Origin: Rhexocercosporidium sp. MPI-PUGE-AT-0058
Lineage: Eukaryota > Ascomycota > Leotiomycetes > Helotiales
NCBI GenBank assembly: GCA_020746875.1
Contig: JAGTJL010000002.1
Span: forward strand, 1,550,001 to 1,614,000
Direction: 5' to 3'
DNA: 64,000 nt
This document shows, one piece after another, positions 34,238 through 46,452 of this stretch (the stretch's first letter is position 1; the number at the start of each line of letters is the position of its first letter). Both the position numbers and the translations under genes were made by a program. Under the pieces are notes generated by a model. The model did not search any database. It was given only the letters and a program-made list of their open reading frames with translations, and was not told the DNA's origin.

Positions 34238-37200
34238 TTACATAACAACACACTTCCCATCCTTCTTCTCCTTCTCTCCATACTTCCCCTGCATGCCGGA
34301 CTCCCTCGAGACATCTGTCCAGCCAGCACTACTTGCTCCGTCTCCGATTTTGTCTTTCTTCTCTTTCCGCATACTTGCTCTCCATCCCCTCTTCTTAGCG
34401 TCTTTGATGTTCTTTGCCGCACTCCTCTCGGCTCGGCTCGGTTCTCTACCAACCATCGTTGATTTCTGCACGAAGTACGGAGACGGCTCTCCACGGTCAG
34501 ATGTCTGACTATGGATAGTCTCGAGGCGTGCCAACGGGGGTCGTAAATTTGGAGAGTTGCCGGAAGGACTACGGTTGTGGTGGTTTCCGCTGGGTCGTCG
34601 TGATGGTGAAGAAGAGTACGGACTGCCTTGAGGAGAATTCCCCTGGCTATACCGCTGTGGAGATGACCCGTATGCACCAGCTGCTCCTCGTGGTGCCTGA
34701 CTGGCATTGAAGGCTTGCTCGGGTGTTAGTCTCGGAGGTGTGTTGTGCATGGACCCGCCAGATGCACTTCTGTTGTGAGAACCACCCGAGAGCCGTCGAG
34801 GATCTGTAAAACCATTTGGTCGTCCTTTCCGACTGTTGAGGCGAGCAAGCTGATCCGCGCTTGGCAAGACAAGCGAGGGTGGGTTTAAATTGTTTTCTTG
34901 AGATTTGCTTGTTGTTGGCGCAGTCTCGGCTCTCTTCCAAATCGGCAATGGGTTCGAATCCATACCTTGAGGAGGTGAAGCAGTGATGGGGACGGTCTCG
35001 CTACGTCTAGGAGCAGTCTGTTGAGACTCTATTATTCTCTGCTGAGCTCGAGGTACTGGTGCCGGTGGAGGAAGCTCTGTCAAGTGATGTGTGCCATCTG
35101 GTCGTGGTGGGACTTGTTTGTTGAGGGTTTGACCTTGGCTGCGTGAATGTCCTTGAGATCGTTCATGTGCATGTTCGGAAGGGATGGTAGCGCTTTCCAT
35201 CAATCCTTGAGATCTTGCTCTTTCATGTCCTGCAGAGGTAGGAGCACCTGCCCTACTTGCGGGCAGATTTTGCTCAGACGTTGGAGTGCTTTGACTTTCG
35301 CGACCAGCTGTTCCAGGTTGGGTAGGCTGCGGGATGGGGGAAGCAGGTTGATTTAAAGTTGCTAGCATTATAGGTGGTGGGCTTGATGGTGTCGAAGGGG
35401 TAGGTACAGTTGCGGGAGCACCGACAGGTCTTCTAGGGATCAGATTTACCGTAGCTGCTTGAGGTTGAGGGGACGGCTGTGGGGATCCCTGCGGCGAAAC
35501 GTCGTAGAGGTCGTCAAAGTCTTGCATCGGACTAGTTGCCGGTCTGGGATCTTCCTCAAATGAAACGCGGTCTGAGGTCATGTTGGTGGAGTCGCTCATC
35601 GTCCTATGAAATTGGAAACGCTCTCTTCGAGACTCTGCTGTACTAGAAGATGCCATTGTTGCAATTGTGTGAGATCGATGCAACGAGGGCGAATCTAAGC
35701 CTGGGAAGTCGAGGCTAGGGGAACGATGTGTCCTTGAACGCTCCAAAGTTGCAGCAGCAGCTTCTGCTAGAAGCGATCTTTGAATGTGCTCAGGTAGAGG
35801 TGGAAGAGGATCACGGGTGTATGGAGGAGGCGGCGGCACCCAGTTATCAGCGTCACTTTCGTGTGGGTGCTCCTCCCTTCCATCAGCTCGGCGATATTCA
35901 ATATGTTCCTGAGCAACCGAACGTGGGTGGAACCTCCTATTGACCGCAGCCGCAGTGGCAGCTCGACGAAGTGTAGTACCAGACCGAGGATTTGTGTGAG
36001 AGTACGGATCATCAAACGCATCGTGGTCCTCGTCGACAGAAGATGCTGTCTCGGAGCGTTCAGTTGACGTTGTTTGCTGACTCACTCTTCTCACAATCGG
36101 ATTGCGAGACGAAAACAGGTCACCCAAATCCTGAACGTTTGGCATTGGTGGTGGTTCAGAACGAGGAGAGCGTGCCTGTGTTGTTGCTGAACGCGATACG
36201 TGGCTACGGTTTCCGCGTCTTTGAGCAACAGTCCGTCTCCTGACAATCGCAACCTCCGCATCTAGATCCCTGTGTTCCTCTTCTAGAATCTCAGGTTCGT
36301 TCATTCCAACTTCGATGGTGATTACTGTCTTGCCGCCGTTTGAAGTAGAACAGTCAAAGTCCAGGATAGAAATCCGGCCTCCATCGACCGGATTCATGCC
36401 ATCGTCTTCAATGAGAGGACCTAGACCTCCCACGCCAGGGGCAACGGTGACCAGTCTCTCTCCATGAAAGGTACAAGTATCGGTATTGACCCAAGCTAAG
36501 GCACTCACGCGATCGAGAGAACCAACCTTACGACCTTCAACAAAGGTATTTCTGAACTTATCACCCAGTAACTGCCATTGTGGCGTTCTACTGATGCTAT
36601 CCCGCGTTCTGGTAACAGAACTCAACGACGGCGCGCTATTGCGTCGTCCTAGATAGCTGGCAGGTGTACTCACGCCACTTTCTGGGCTATTAGTCACACT
36701 ATCCCTGATGTTTGGTAAGGCCTCGAGATCTTCTGGGACACCGTACAGCCAGATTGCACTTTGGAACCCGGATGCTACCAGGTCTCCAGACTCGCTTGCT
36801 GCTGGCAATGTGCTTGGTAAAAGCCTTGATGCAGATTCAGACTCAGCAATAGGGCCAGTGAAGTAAGTGGTTCCATTTCGTAGATCGTCGACGCGTACCG
36901 TGCGGAAAGTTTCGAGTACTCGATCGTAGGTAAAAGCCCAAGTTACTTCGCCATCTGAGGAACTGGGAAGCAGGACTGCGTGACTACAATCTCGGCTGCC
37001 ATTCGGGAAGAGAATCGAGGTTGTCCAAAGTGAGCTTACACTATCTTCTGGGAGACTTCCACCAGGGTCATAGTAAGGAGCCGTAAGAATGACGGTACTT
37101 GGATTTCGGGACTGCATGGTTGTACCAAGAAGTTGAGTTCCATCTCGGGAAAAGGACAGCGCATCTGCTGCATAACACTTCACAGATCTCCGGTCTGTGC

Positions 37201-38014
37201 TAGCATAACTAGGATCCAAAGATGACACCTCCACACCGGAATCATAGGCGGCGGCAAGGACAGAGCCCGTTGGAGATAAAGCTATTGTCCGGGGAGTATG
37301 ATCCAAAGCAACAGCGCGAGTGTGCTTCGGGTGCTCCCCCGATAGATCATACAAGTCAACTTGGAGGTCTGTTGACAGGACAGCTAGCGTGATACCGTCA
37401 TCTGTTATCGTAGTCGATGCAGGTCTTCGTAATATCTTGAGCTCCCTCTTCACTGTGATCTCGCGCCCTGTGACATCTATAACATGAATGCGGGAGGAAC
37501 TGTATGCCAGAATGTAATGGCCCCTGGGCGAGAGGCTGAAATGGAAAGCCTCGCCTCCAGGAGCCGAAGAAGAACTGATTGATGTCGAAACCAAGTTTAT
37601 GATTGTTTCTTTGGGTCGCAGATATGCTTCGAATAGGTTTCGCTTCGTTTCCCGGGCGAACAGTCTACGAAGATGTGATAAGCTGTTCTCGTTGTCTGGA
37701 ACTGGGCTTGAACGGTGCGAGGCTGCGTAGGAGGGACATCGAGCCAAATGATGGGCATAGAGATGGGCTTGCTGTGAAACTGTCCGCCACTTCCGATTCA
37801 ACAGTATCAATGATGCAAACGCATTCGGAGTCGTGAGCCGAAGAATCCTATGTACACCCAGTCAGCGCAAGTGTATAGAGGCTCGGGGCGCCGATAATTA
37901 CTGCTCAATGATTTCATCGGGAAGTCTCGAGAATGCCGAACCCTTCACCGGCGCAGAAGCGAGCGTGGGCCTTTTGAAATCGTCCTTGGAGTACAACACT
38001 CCATTGGCATTCAT
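34238..38014 (-). CDS. F-box protein with propeller-like region and C-terminal CaaX box
   Basis: Two exons, 38014-37902 and 37847-34238, with a 54 bp GTAATT...ACATAG intron, give 1240 aa. The splice restores an F-box, FSRLPDEIIEQILRLTTPNA (about residues 28-47) followed by LILLNRKWRTVS. Residues about 90-480 have the recurring strand pattern of a WD-like propeller (for example FSLSPRGHYILAYSSSRIHV, IALSPTGSVLAAAYDSGVEV). A long Ser/Pro/Arg-rich tail follows, then a basic segment (KEKKDKIGDG; GEKEKKDGK) and the last four residues Cys-Val-Val-Met, a CaaX box of the farnesylated type. Known family logic: the F-box docks on Skp1-Cul1 ubiquitin ligases and the other domain picks substrates. Membrane anchoring through prenylation is inference. 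Human FBXL2 is a precedent for a CaaX F-box protein. Confidence 0.85.
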
Positions 38015-39060
38015 CTTTCGTGATGATCTTCAGCAGTGTTGTTTGTGCTGCGACATCCGAGTTGAGGAAGATAGCTTCTGAAGCTATATCTTGACGATCG
38101 AGAGAGGATGCGATAATAGCTTGGCTGCCGAATGGTTAGATGAAGAAGCTGGCTTCGAACATGTTCTCATTAGTTCGTAGAGGCGAGTGAATTGAACAGA
38201 GCTGTTCCCTGGCGGTTGGAGCTGCGTTCGTATCAGGTTGCGCGGCTCCTGTTTCGTTCTGGAAGCCCCCCACCACCGCTAGACTGCTGATGCTGACCTA
38301 GTCTCGGGTGCGGAATGATCTTCCCAGGGGCGTAGGTAGTGTTCAAAAGATACTGAAGAGCTTCGTTCCGAGTAGATAGCAAGAAGTTGTGAAGAAATGG
38401 AGGATGTTGGTATCACTTGAATGGGGTGAGACAGCTGCCGATGATAACGATACTGATTGGGGCGTCTCTTCTCGATTTCCATGCCACTTACATATTTTAT
38501 TACCGCGGCTACGTGCAACCATGCCGTGTCTAAAAAAAGACCTGAGGCTCAAGATTGATTAGAAAGGATCGACGAACAGAAAAGATTGCGGCAACAAATC
38601 TACTGCACATACAAGTACAATTTCGTATTCCTGTTCGCAAATTGCAGTGAAGGACATTTAATGTTTACACTTTTGAGGCTCAAAGCCCCTGTTAATTGAA
38701 AGTCAAAGTACACAGACTTTGGCAACAAAGTCGATCTAATCGAGGTGGCGAAACATATCAGCTTAAAATATGTATATAAAACCATTAGAGTTGACTTTAA
38801 CTTCAGTATGTAAGTAAGGTAGTGGATAAATTAACAATATCGAGCCTTATGCGAGTTGGTTTTGAAGCTTCAAATCGAAGGAGGTGGGGGCGGGACGACG
38901 AGAGCTTGGCAGTACAGGCACGTGATAAAACTGCTTTGTCAGACGGCGCTAAGCGTCCAGTCAAAAGCCTTCAACAGCACAGCAGAACGATCGCGACATT
39001 CACCTAAGACCTCGACGAGCGCTTCCAGCTCTTCGTCTCTTCTATGCATACCCCCGCATC
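38015..39060. other. Divergent intergenic region, F-box / Cys-Pro-motif gene
   Basis: 1 kb between two divergent genes, AT-rich around 38560-38830. It contains a CACGTG core at about 38920. No gene is supported. Confidence 0.5.
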
Positions 39061-40768
39061 ATGCCCTTCAACGACATTGACTATGATGAACTCATCAAGA
39101 CCTTGACTGATAATTTTAATGTTCTTGCAGATGAGGTCCAGCTCCTCTCTGACCGGAAGCAGATTCTGGAGCACAAGCTCCGCTTTGCGCATGAGCAAGT
39201 AAGTACAGAACCGACCTCTTCACCATTCCTCCCGCCTATCTTATGATGAAAAACATTAGCTCTAGATCTAGAGCTGCCAAAAGGCAGCGACGACTGACAA
39301 ACACCATGTATCCTGAATTTTCCCATTGTTACCGCAAGCATCTTCATTGACTCTTCTCAACATTTACTAATCATCCTTTGTACAACAGTATCAGTACCTA
39401 GCGGACAAGTATGCTTCAGGAGATTCCGAGATTTCAAATACTCTTGCCAAACTCCAACTCCCCCCGGACCTACAAGTCGCTCCGCCTGACCGAGCCGTAG
39501 TCGTACCACTTCCACAAAGAACAGGCATCAGCTCAAAGCAGCAGACAGCGGTTGCTATAAGAGACGGTCGGCGGGCGGCGCAGCGTCTTACGGGATTGGT
39601 AGGCAAGTCGACCGGATCTACGGTTAGCGGGAGAAGTATATCCGGGACAAGCAGTAATGTGAAATACTCGGGGCGAAGGACCTCCCTCTCAACTGTGTTG
39701 GAACAAGACTTCACCGTTGAAGGCAAGAAGAGCTCGTTATTGTGTCCATTCTCTCGTCCAGCTAGACAAATCGACGCTTCGATGGATCCCGAAAGGTCTC
39801 CAGGGTCTGGCACCCAAGATTCAGACCAGCCATTGACCCCGTCCGACGTGAGAGACCAGACGCGTCACCAGTCTTCAGATCCTATATGTGCAGCTCTGTA
39901 TGCCGAGACTATGAACTCCCCTCCCCCATCAGCCAGCGGTTCCGGTGCGAAATGTCCAATTCGTTACATGGACCAACATTCCCCAGAAGAAATAGCCCAA
40001 TACTTTGAAACTCACAAACATGAGATCCCACGAAGTCATGAAGTCTGTGTCAAGCGGTACCAGAGAAACGAGGATGATATTAGGAAGTTAGATGCGAAGT
40101 ACGGAAACTTGGTCAGCATGATTCAAGGATTAGGTCAGAAACATCAGCCTATGTTGCCTACGAAGGAGGAGGAGGAAGCTATGGAATTGGAGAAGACATC
40201 GAATGAACGGGTGGAGAACTGGGCTCATGCCATCAGTGCCGATGGAATTGATTCCGAGGCTGAGGAGGCTGACCCACATGTCGAAGACGAGGACCGAGAA
40301 AGCAGATTCGACAGACCGTTGAAGGAGATACGCGTTGGTGAGTCACCAAGCCGACCATGGGGTATCTCCGTGCCAATCTTCGACCCACCTGAGGGCGAAA
40401 GACCAGTGTCTCCTCCACCAGCTCCAGTCTCCGCAGAGCATACACCACGGCCTGTAGGGAAGTGTCCATTTGGACACGGTGCCAAGGTTGAAGAGAAGCC
40501 AGTACCTCCTCCACCTGCACCTGAGGAGAGACCTGCCGGACAATGTCCAATTCCCCACGCCGCAGCCCAGAAAATGAAGGACGAAGCGGCCCCGAAGGCA
40601 ATTCCTCAAGCTACACCAATCCTCCAAAACCAACCAGCCTTCATCCAACCTTCCGAGTTGCAAAAGCCGACCGGACTCCCACAGATGGTTTTTACAGGGC
40701 CTGTCTTCATAGGTTATCCCATGGAGCAAGCTATCACTTTTATGCAGCAGTACAAGAGTACACAATGA
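39061..40768 (+). CDS. Coiled-coil fungal protein with four Cys-Pro motifs, function unknown
   Basis: Two exons, 39061-39198 and 39389-40768, with a 190 bp GTAAGT...CAACAG intron, give 505 aa. The N-terminus (MPFNDIDYDELIKTLTDNFN and on) is a predicted coiled coil continuing across the splice (RFAHEQ-YQYLADKYASG). A basic, Ser/Thr-rich segment follows. A second helical block lies around residues 243-300 (HSPEEIAQYFETHKHEIPRS and on). Four Cys-Pro dipeptides with a hydrophobic third residue occur at C165 (LLCPF), C235 (AKCPI), C405 (GKCPFGH) and C432 (GQCPIPH); two are followed by His. The C-terminal half is Pro/Glu-rich. No catalytic domain is recognisable. The CP motifs resemble heme-regulatory motifs, but nothing in the sequence proves heme binding. 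Confidence 0.85.
39258..39275. repeat. 18-bp perfect palindrome in an intron
   Basis: AGCTCTAGATCTAGAGCT, with no loop, in the 190 bp intron of the Cys-Pro-motif gene. Confidence 0.9.
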
Positions 40769-41156
40769 GCTACGAAAGAGCAGCAGTGTGGTTGATATGT
40801 ATTGTATGGGTTAGCGATGGAGTTTTGGATTTCTCGAGGGTTGTCTTTAAAGCGAGCAGTCATATTTCATAGTCGAGCGCTGGTTTTCTTGATGATATGA
40901 TATGGAACAACAGTCCAGAAGAACAAATTGATACTTTGAACTTTCAACTCGCTTCACTTGTTCTTCTTGGTCAGATTCAGTGAGTGCAATGAGGAGTTTG
41001 CAGATAGAATGGTCTACCAATCGTACCACGAAAGGATTGCAAGTCGCAAGTTGTCACTGTATGAACACGGTAAATGGCCTCCTAAGATGAGAAGCTGGAC
41101 TGGGATATGGGTAATTTTTACTGATTTATTTGTTTTTTTCTCCTATCTAAGCCTGG
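40769..41156. other. Convergent intergenic region, 388 bp
   Basis: 3' flanks of two convergent genes, with a T-rich stretch near 41125-41140. Nothing else is supported. Confidence 0.6.
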
Positions 41157-43704
41157 TCATCGATTTCCGCTTGGTCCTTTTGGGGGATCTCGCACGAGAA
41201 GTCTGACTTTGCCTGCTCCGATCTCATGACCTTGACTAAGAATATCGACTGGTTCTTTCTCTCCTTCAGGTGCTGTCACAGAGACAGCTACCCCATCCCT
41301 TGCCAGCGACTTGTCGAAGGATCTAGCATCGATGCCCAGAATACCCCCAACGTTGTTTCTGTCTCCAGGGACGGAGAACTCCCTGAAGGAATAGGACCAG
41401 GCGCTTAGGAAATTCCGGATAGCCTTGCCAACCTTGTCTTTGCCATTCTTGCTGTGGTGTCCAGTGCCAGTAATAGCATATACAGGTCTCGTCTCGTTTT
41501 GGTTTTCTAGGAGAACTTTCTCGAGATACTCGACGGCCTCTTCCGGGTGAAGACCATGAAGGTCAACAAAAAGCTCCGAGAACGACGAGTTTCCTTTGTT
41601 ACGTTCTTCGTAGAGCTCGCGAGCAGCTTCTCGATGTGCTTTGCGCATGGCATCATTTTCGCTCTGGCCTCTAAGACTCAAAGCTTTAGCAGCACGTGCA
41701 TCGTTGCGATTCCAGGCTTGGGCAGCGCTGTTAGGGTGTTAGTGGGGGTTACTTCAGTGAATTTCGATGACTGTACCTCTGCAAGAACTTATTCCTCAAG
41801 CCTCCATGCTTGATAGCATCTTGTCTGGCTTTGAGGTATGCTTTATTGGCTCTTTCCCCTGTCTCCAACCAAGGAACATGGTTGGGTTGTGGAATAGCCT
41901 GTGCAGCGGCACTGTTCTCCCCATTGCGAATGTTGGTGGAACTGCCGTTTCGGCCCATCTTCTTTACATCCTGCCTCAGCAAACTTGGGCCGGGAGAAGG
42001 TGACATCTTGACAACCTAAATCCCAGAAACTCGAAGTCAGTTAACTTTGACGGGACACATTGGCGGGCCCAGTCTCCAAGGGAAACAGATCACAGAACAA
42101 TCACATTGACTATTCTCAGAAGATCTGGCTTACCTCTGCAAGTGAGCTGGGAGGAGCGTTCTCTTTGTGCGCGTGCCCATGACCACCTCTCTTCCCGTGA
42201 TGTTTCTTGCCACCTTTTATAGTGATGGCACCAAGGGAAGGGAAAGCTTCGGTGTCGTCAAGAGCAGGAGCCGAGGGCATGTTCTCTCGGGTTTGATGCC
42301 GCGAACTGGGCCGTGATCTCTGACTAGAGCCATCGCTTGTATAACCCTGCATACTTTTGAAGCCAGGCGGCGGCGGAGTGAAGCTTGCTCCCTGATAATT
42401 AGCAAAAGCGCTGGCAGAGCTATATGAGTTGGGCCACTGGTCTTGAGCAGGTTGTAACGATGGGAAAGCATTGAAATCCTGGAACTGAAAGCTTGGATGA
42501 GCATTCTGTAGAGGAGGTGTGCTGCTGCCCTCTAGTGCTAGGCGATTCATGAAGTGTGATGGATCGTGGGAAAAGATACAAGTATCACCCGCAAGACAGT
42601 TTCCTTCGACCCAGTATCTAAGTTCAGTCAGTATTTTCAATTCTGGTAGTGAGCCAAATTAACAAGACGGATGCAGAGCATATCAAGACGTCTGTGAGAA
42701 GCTTCTCAATAATCACGAAAGAAGTCAGGCTGCCGAAAGTCTGAAATCACTTACTTGCAGATGTGGTTACTAAGGTCATGGCTAAATCTGCAGTCCGCTC
42801 TAAGACATTGCCCAGTAGAAAGCCAGAATCTGCAGACAACACCGCTTTTTTGCTGGCCCGCAGGAGTGATGGGACGGGAAATGCTCGACGCCATTGATTT
42901 GCCGATCAAGATAGCATTTTTGACATCGGTTACCTGCGCGATAGTGGAAGTATCGGTAGTTTGACCCTCCATGAACGCCATAATGGTGGCACTCAAGTCA
43001 TAACCGTGCATAGCGAGAGCAGCCTCGATCTCTTCATCTGACTTTGAAGGACCAAGGATGCTGCGCAACATATCATAGGGAGACATGTCCGTGTTTTGAG
43101 GCGAGATATACTCTGCGGCGGCTGCATTGAGACCACTTTGCCCACCAGCTGATGAAGATGTATTACTTCCACCATCATCATTTACCAACCAGTCGACATT
43201 ATCACTGCCATAGTCCCCGTATATGTCTTGCGTAGGAGATGTATCGGTAGGGAACTCATAAGCGTTCAGACTCGGACTGTGAGGAATGGCCGGGCTGGAA
43301 AAAGCAAGTCTAGGGGAGGGGCGGGGTGAGGTGAAAGGAGACGCTGTTGATGATTTTGCTCGAGTAAAAGATTGTGGCACGAATCCAGGTGGTGCGAGAG
43401 GGCTCACGCCGAGTCGAGGGGAAGATGATACTGGAGTGCCACTGTTGCCACGAGGGATAGGCCATGGAGCTGGAGATGCTGCGCGGCGTAAGACAGTGTG
43501 TCGCATCGGTGGGGGTGAACTGGGATTTGTCGTAGATTCTCGATACCGCCAAAGCACATCCAAGACCGCATTCTCTAGGACTCTGCCGACCAAAGTCGTT
43601 TCCTTCTTTAGAAACTCCTCCAACTTGTCGGTCTTCTCTTCGTCTTCGAGGCTCGCGTCTTGAAGCAAGGGGAGACACAACTCGTATGTCTCGTCGGACA
43701 CCAT
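41157..43704 (-). CDS. CUE-like, CCCH zinc-finger, DUF1771 and Smr-domain protein
   Basis: Four exons, 43704-42755, 42617-42134, 42015-41777 and 41727-41157, give 747 aa. Domains in order: a CUE-like three-helix block (about residues 208-247, DMLRSILGPSKSDEEIEAAL and on); two CCCH fingers, C291-x8-C300-x4-C305-x3-H309 and C316-x7-C324-x5-C330-x3-H334; DUF1771 (about 540-605); and an Smr domain (about 610-700) with FVDLHGLHPEEAV and ITGTGHHS. An intron falls between C316 and the rest of finger 2, and another falls inside DUF1771. CUE plus Smr is the layout of yeast Cue2 and human N4BP2. Cue2 cleaves mRNA at collided ribosomes in no-go decay, so a role in mRNA quality control is a reasonable inference; the fingers could add RNA contacts. 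Confidence 0.9.
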
Positions 43705-44799
43705 GTTTGCAGATGCTTGAGGGGACGCTCTGCGATGGGGGAGCGAGTGTTGATTAAGTTGTTAACTAATAGAAGCAAGCCGGGCGGGCGACGAAGGACA
43801 CCTGGTGGGAAGGTGAGGCGGATTGGTTCGTGAGGTCGGCTGGGCTGAGGAAGGAGCGCGCTGAAATGCAGCAGGCAGGCAGGCAGGCAGGCAAGATGGA
43901 GATGAGGGAGATGATGACAGCTAGAGCAGGGCGACAACGAAACGGCACCTGGCTCTTACATTGTCGGCCCAAGACTTTCTGAAGCTATCATGGGAGCGAG
44001 GGTGCGAGTGGATAGATGGAGTGAGTGTTCTGAGGTGGGAGGTGGAGGAGGAGGAGGAAGAGGCGGAGGTCGAGGCGGGATTCAGGTGAGGCTGGACTGG
44101 GAGCAGATCTGGGGGGAGAGGGCGCTACGGGGGCTGTGATTGGCTGGTTCGATTGAAAGTCCCCATCACCGTTCCAGACACTGACAACTGGACATGGCAA
44201 AGTATAGAAACGCATACACTTACTTGCCTTGCATCTCCGAATGGTATTTATGTACACAGCTGTAAGACTTCTCTAAATTATCCGTCTAGCAGAGCCCCTG
44301 GTTTTTGTGGTCAATTTCAAGCGGATAACTGTCAGACGTGTAGGATGTCGGGGTTAAGGTACTAAGGGCCGCGATATAAGTAGTTCCCAAGATGGCTTTC
44401 TTTACGTCACCCAAGGAGGGACAAGCATCTCAGAGCTCCCAAACTAGAGATCTTACTGCACTTCTACCATGAACATACATCTTGACTGTAGCTCACTACC
44501 TCTGCCAGATAGAAGACTTCACGACTTAGATCTACTTGTTGTCTGCAACCCAGTTCTGCTGGCGACAACTCGTTTCAAGCATAGCCTCAGACCCACCACT
44601 TCTTACTTCTCACTCCTCTCGTCCAAACAAACACCCCCCAACAGCTCACCATCGAATCCCTCAACTTCCCTCCTATCCAAAGACTCGATGAATCCGCAGA
44701 TGTGATACGTAGTCACTTCTCACACTAAATCCACACATTCAACAACCCTCCCCCATCAACCCAACCCCGCCACATCCGCTCCATCAACCATCATCAACG
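43705..44799. other. Divergent intergenic region, Smr-protein gene / tvp38
   Basis: 1.1 kb containing a GGCA tetranucleotide array (about 43872-43892) and a GGA-rich patch (about 44040-44070). An open frame at 44469-44705 is Ser/Leu/Pro-rich and featureless. It is probably promoter and leader sequence. Confidence 0.5.
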
Positions 44800-45975
44800 A
44801 TGCCCGCCGACTACCAGAGCACTGCGAAAGCTCTCGCCCTCCCCATATCCCCAATCGGGTCTCCCTCCCCCGAAAGACAAACCATACGCCCGCCCTGGTC
44901 CCGACGACTCTCCTCCGGGCGCCACCGCTCCCATTCCTCCCCCTACTCGATCTCCAGCCGAAACCAATCCTACCAAGCCAAGATCCTCTCCTCGGCCTCA
45001 AAAGTGCAACGCAAAGTCATCAAGACCTTCCTCGCCCTGACCATAGCCCAGCGAATCATTGCAGTGACAGCACTGGTCTTTCTCAATGTCGGCCTCATCC
45101 TTTTCATGGTCTACAACGAGCGAATCTTTGGATACCTCGCCCCTGCGGCGAAGAGATGGCACGACGTCCGAGGTGGATGGACGATCCTCTGGCTCTTAAC
45201 GTTCACAAGCTCTTTCCCGCCTTTGATAGGTTATAGCACGACCATCACGATAGCAGGTTTCGTGTACGGGTTCCCGAATGGCTGGTTCATCGTCGCGACA
45301 GCGACGGTAGCTGGCTCTACAGCCGCATTCCTAGCTTCAAGAACGGTGTTATCGGAATACGTGCACAGGCTCGTAGGGCAGGATAAGCGGTTCGAGGCTC
45401 TGGCTCTCACGCTCAAGCATGATGGCATTAAGATCCTCTGTATGATCAGGTTATGCCCATTGCCGTACAGTTTGTCCAATGCAGCGATCTCTACCTTCCC
45501 AACCGTCCATCCGCTATCGTTCGCCCTCGCCACAGCGATCACAAGTCCGAAACTGCTCATCCATGTTTTCATCGGGAGCAGACTGGCTAGCATTGCCGAG
45601 AATGGAGGCAAGATGGATGGGAAGACAAAAGCTATAAATTATATCAGTATAGCGTTCGGTGCTATCTTAGGCGCTACAGTGGGGTTCATCATCTACCAGA
45701 GAACCATGGCACGAGCGAAGGAATTGGAGATTGAGGCTCTGGAAGCAGGGACTGCAGAGGGGGGGTTGGTCATTGGGAATGGTGGAAGGGGATACAGCGA
45801 CGTGGATGGGATCGATGACACTGATGCGGTTGCGTTGATGGGAGATGATGATATCTCGTTATGGGACAACGACGGAGAGAGAAACGGTGCATATAGCGAT
45901 GGATTTACTGATGATGAAGATGTCTTCGCGAGTGGGGATATCGATGGGGAACCGACTAAGCAAAATCGGCTTTAA
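44800..45975 (+). CDS. tvp38: Tvp38/TMEM64-family (VTT domain) membrane protein
   Basis: Intronless gene of 391 aa. A Ser/Arg-rich cytosolic N-terminus (about 70 residues) is followed by a membrane anchor ([20 protein letters not shown]) and then the VTT/SNARE-associated domain: [40 protein letters not shown], and the conserved [18 protein letters not shown], with a final membrane helix around residues 275-297. The C-terminus is acidic. Family members (yeast Tvp38, DedA/VMP1/TMEM41 relatives) are Golgi/ER membrane proteins, and animal relatives are lipid scramblases. Golgi residence here is inferred from the family. Length and domain order are usual for filamentous fungi. Confidence 0.92.
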   Translation: MPADYQSTAKALALPISPIGSPSPERQTIRPPWSRRLSSGRHRSHSSPYSISSRNQSYQAKILSSASKVQRKVIKTFLALTIAQRIIAVTALVFLNVGLILFMVYNERIFGYLAPAAKRWHDVRGGWTILWLLTFTSSFPPLIGYSTTITIAGFVYGFPNGWFIVATATVAGSTAAFLASRTVLSEYVHRLVGQDKRFEALALTLKHDGIKILCMIRLCPLPYSLSNAAISTFPTVHPLSFALATAITSPKLLIHVFIGSRLASIAENGGKMDGKTKAINYISIAFGAILGATVGFIIYQRTMARAKELEIEALEAGTAEGGLVIGNGGRGYSDVDGIDDTDAVALMGDDDISLWDNDGERNGAYSDGFTDDEDVFASGDIDGEPTKQNRL

Positions 45976-46452
45976 GAGGAAGCGAGTGTACGAAATAGAT
46001 TCTAAGGCTATGTTTTGGATCATGGAGTTCGGATGAATGGCGTCGGTTAGCATGTTTATTTGATATAGAAGCATAGAGTTCAGCACCTAGGAATGGATGA
46101 TGAGAAATGTTTAAATATCTGCCCTAGTATTATTAAGTGGCGGCTGTAATGTTGCGATTTCTTTCATCGCTTACTACCCCTTTTCTACTTCGCTAATCTT
46201 CTCGTTATACCAGAAAGATACTCGGCTATATCCCCGAGCTTTATTAGTAATTTCGCTCATATATCTCACCCCACTAGACTGTATGCATCGGCGGATTGGA
46301 GCATCTGCAAAGCCTTCAGGTGGTCCTTTGACATCTTTGTGCGTACTTATTTTTATTTCTATCAAGCTATAATCAGGTCTTGTCCGGACATACACAAAAC
46401 AAGCATGGAGCAATGTGCCAGAAATTTTGAGGTCAATAAGCCATGATGGCCA
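45976..46452. other. Convergent intergenic region, tvp38 / valyl-tRNA synthetase
   Basis: 477 bp of AT-rich 3' flanking sequence between convergent genes. Nothing else is supported. Confidence 0.6.

Noticed and set aside
34946..34958. Exact tRNA B-box-like string GGTTCGAATCC on the plus strand
   Set aside because: It falls inside the coding exon of the F-box gene and no cloverleaf can be folded around it.
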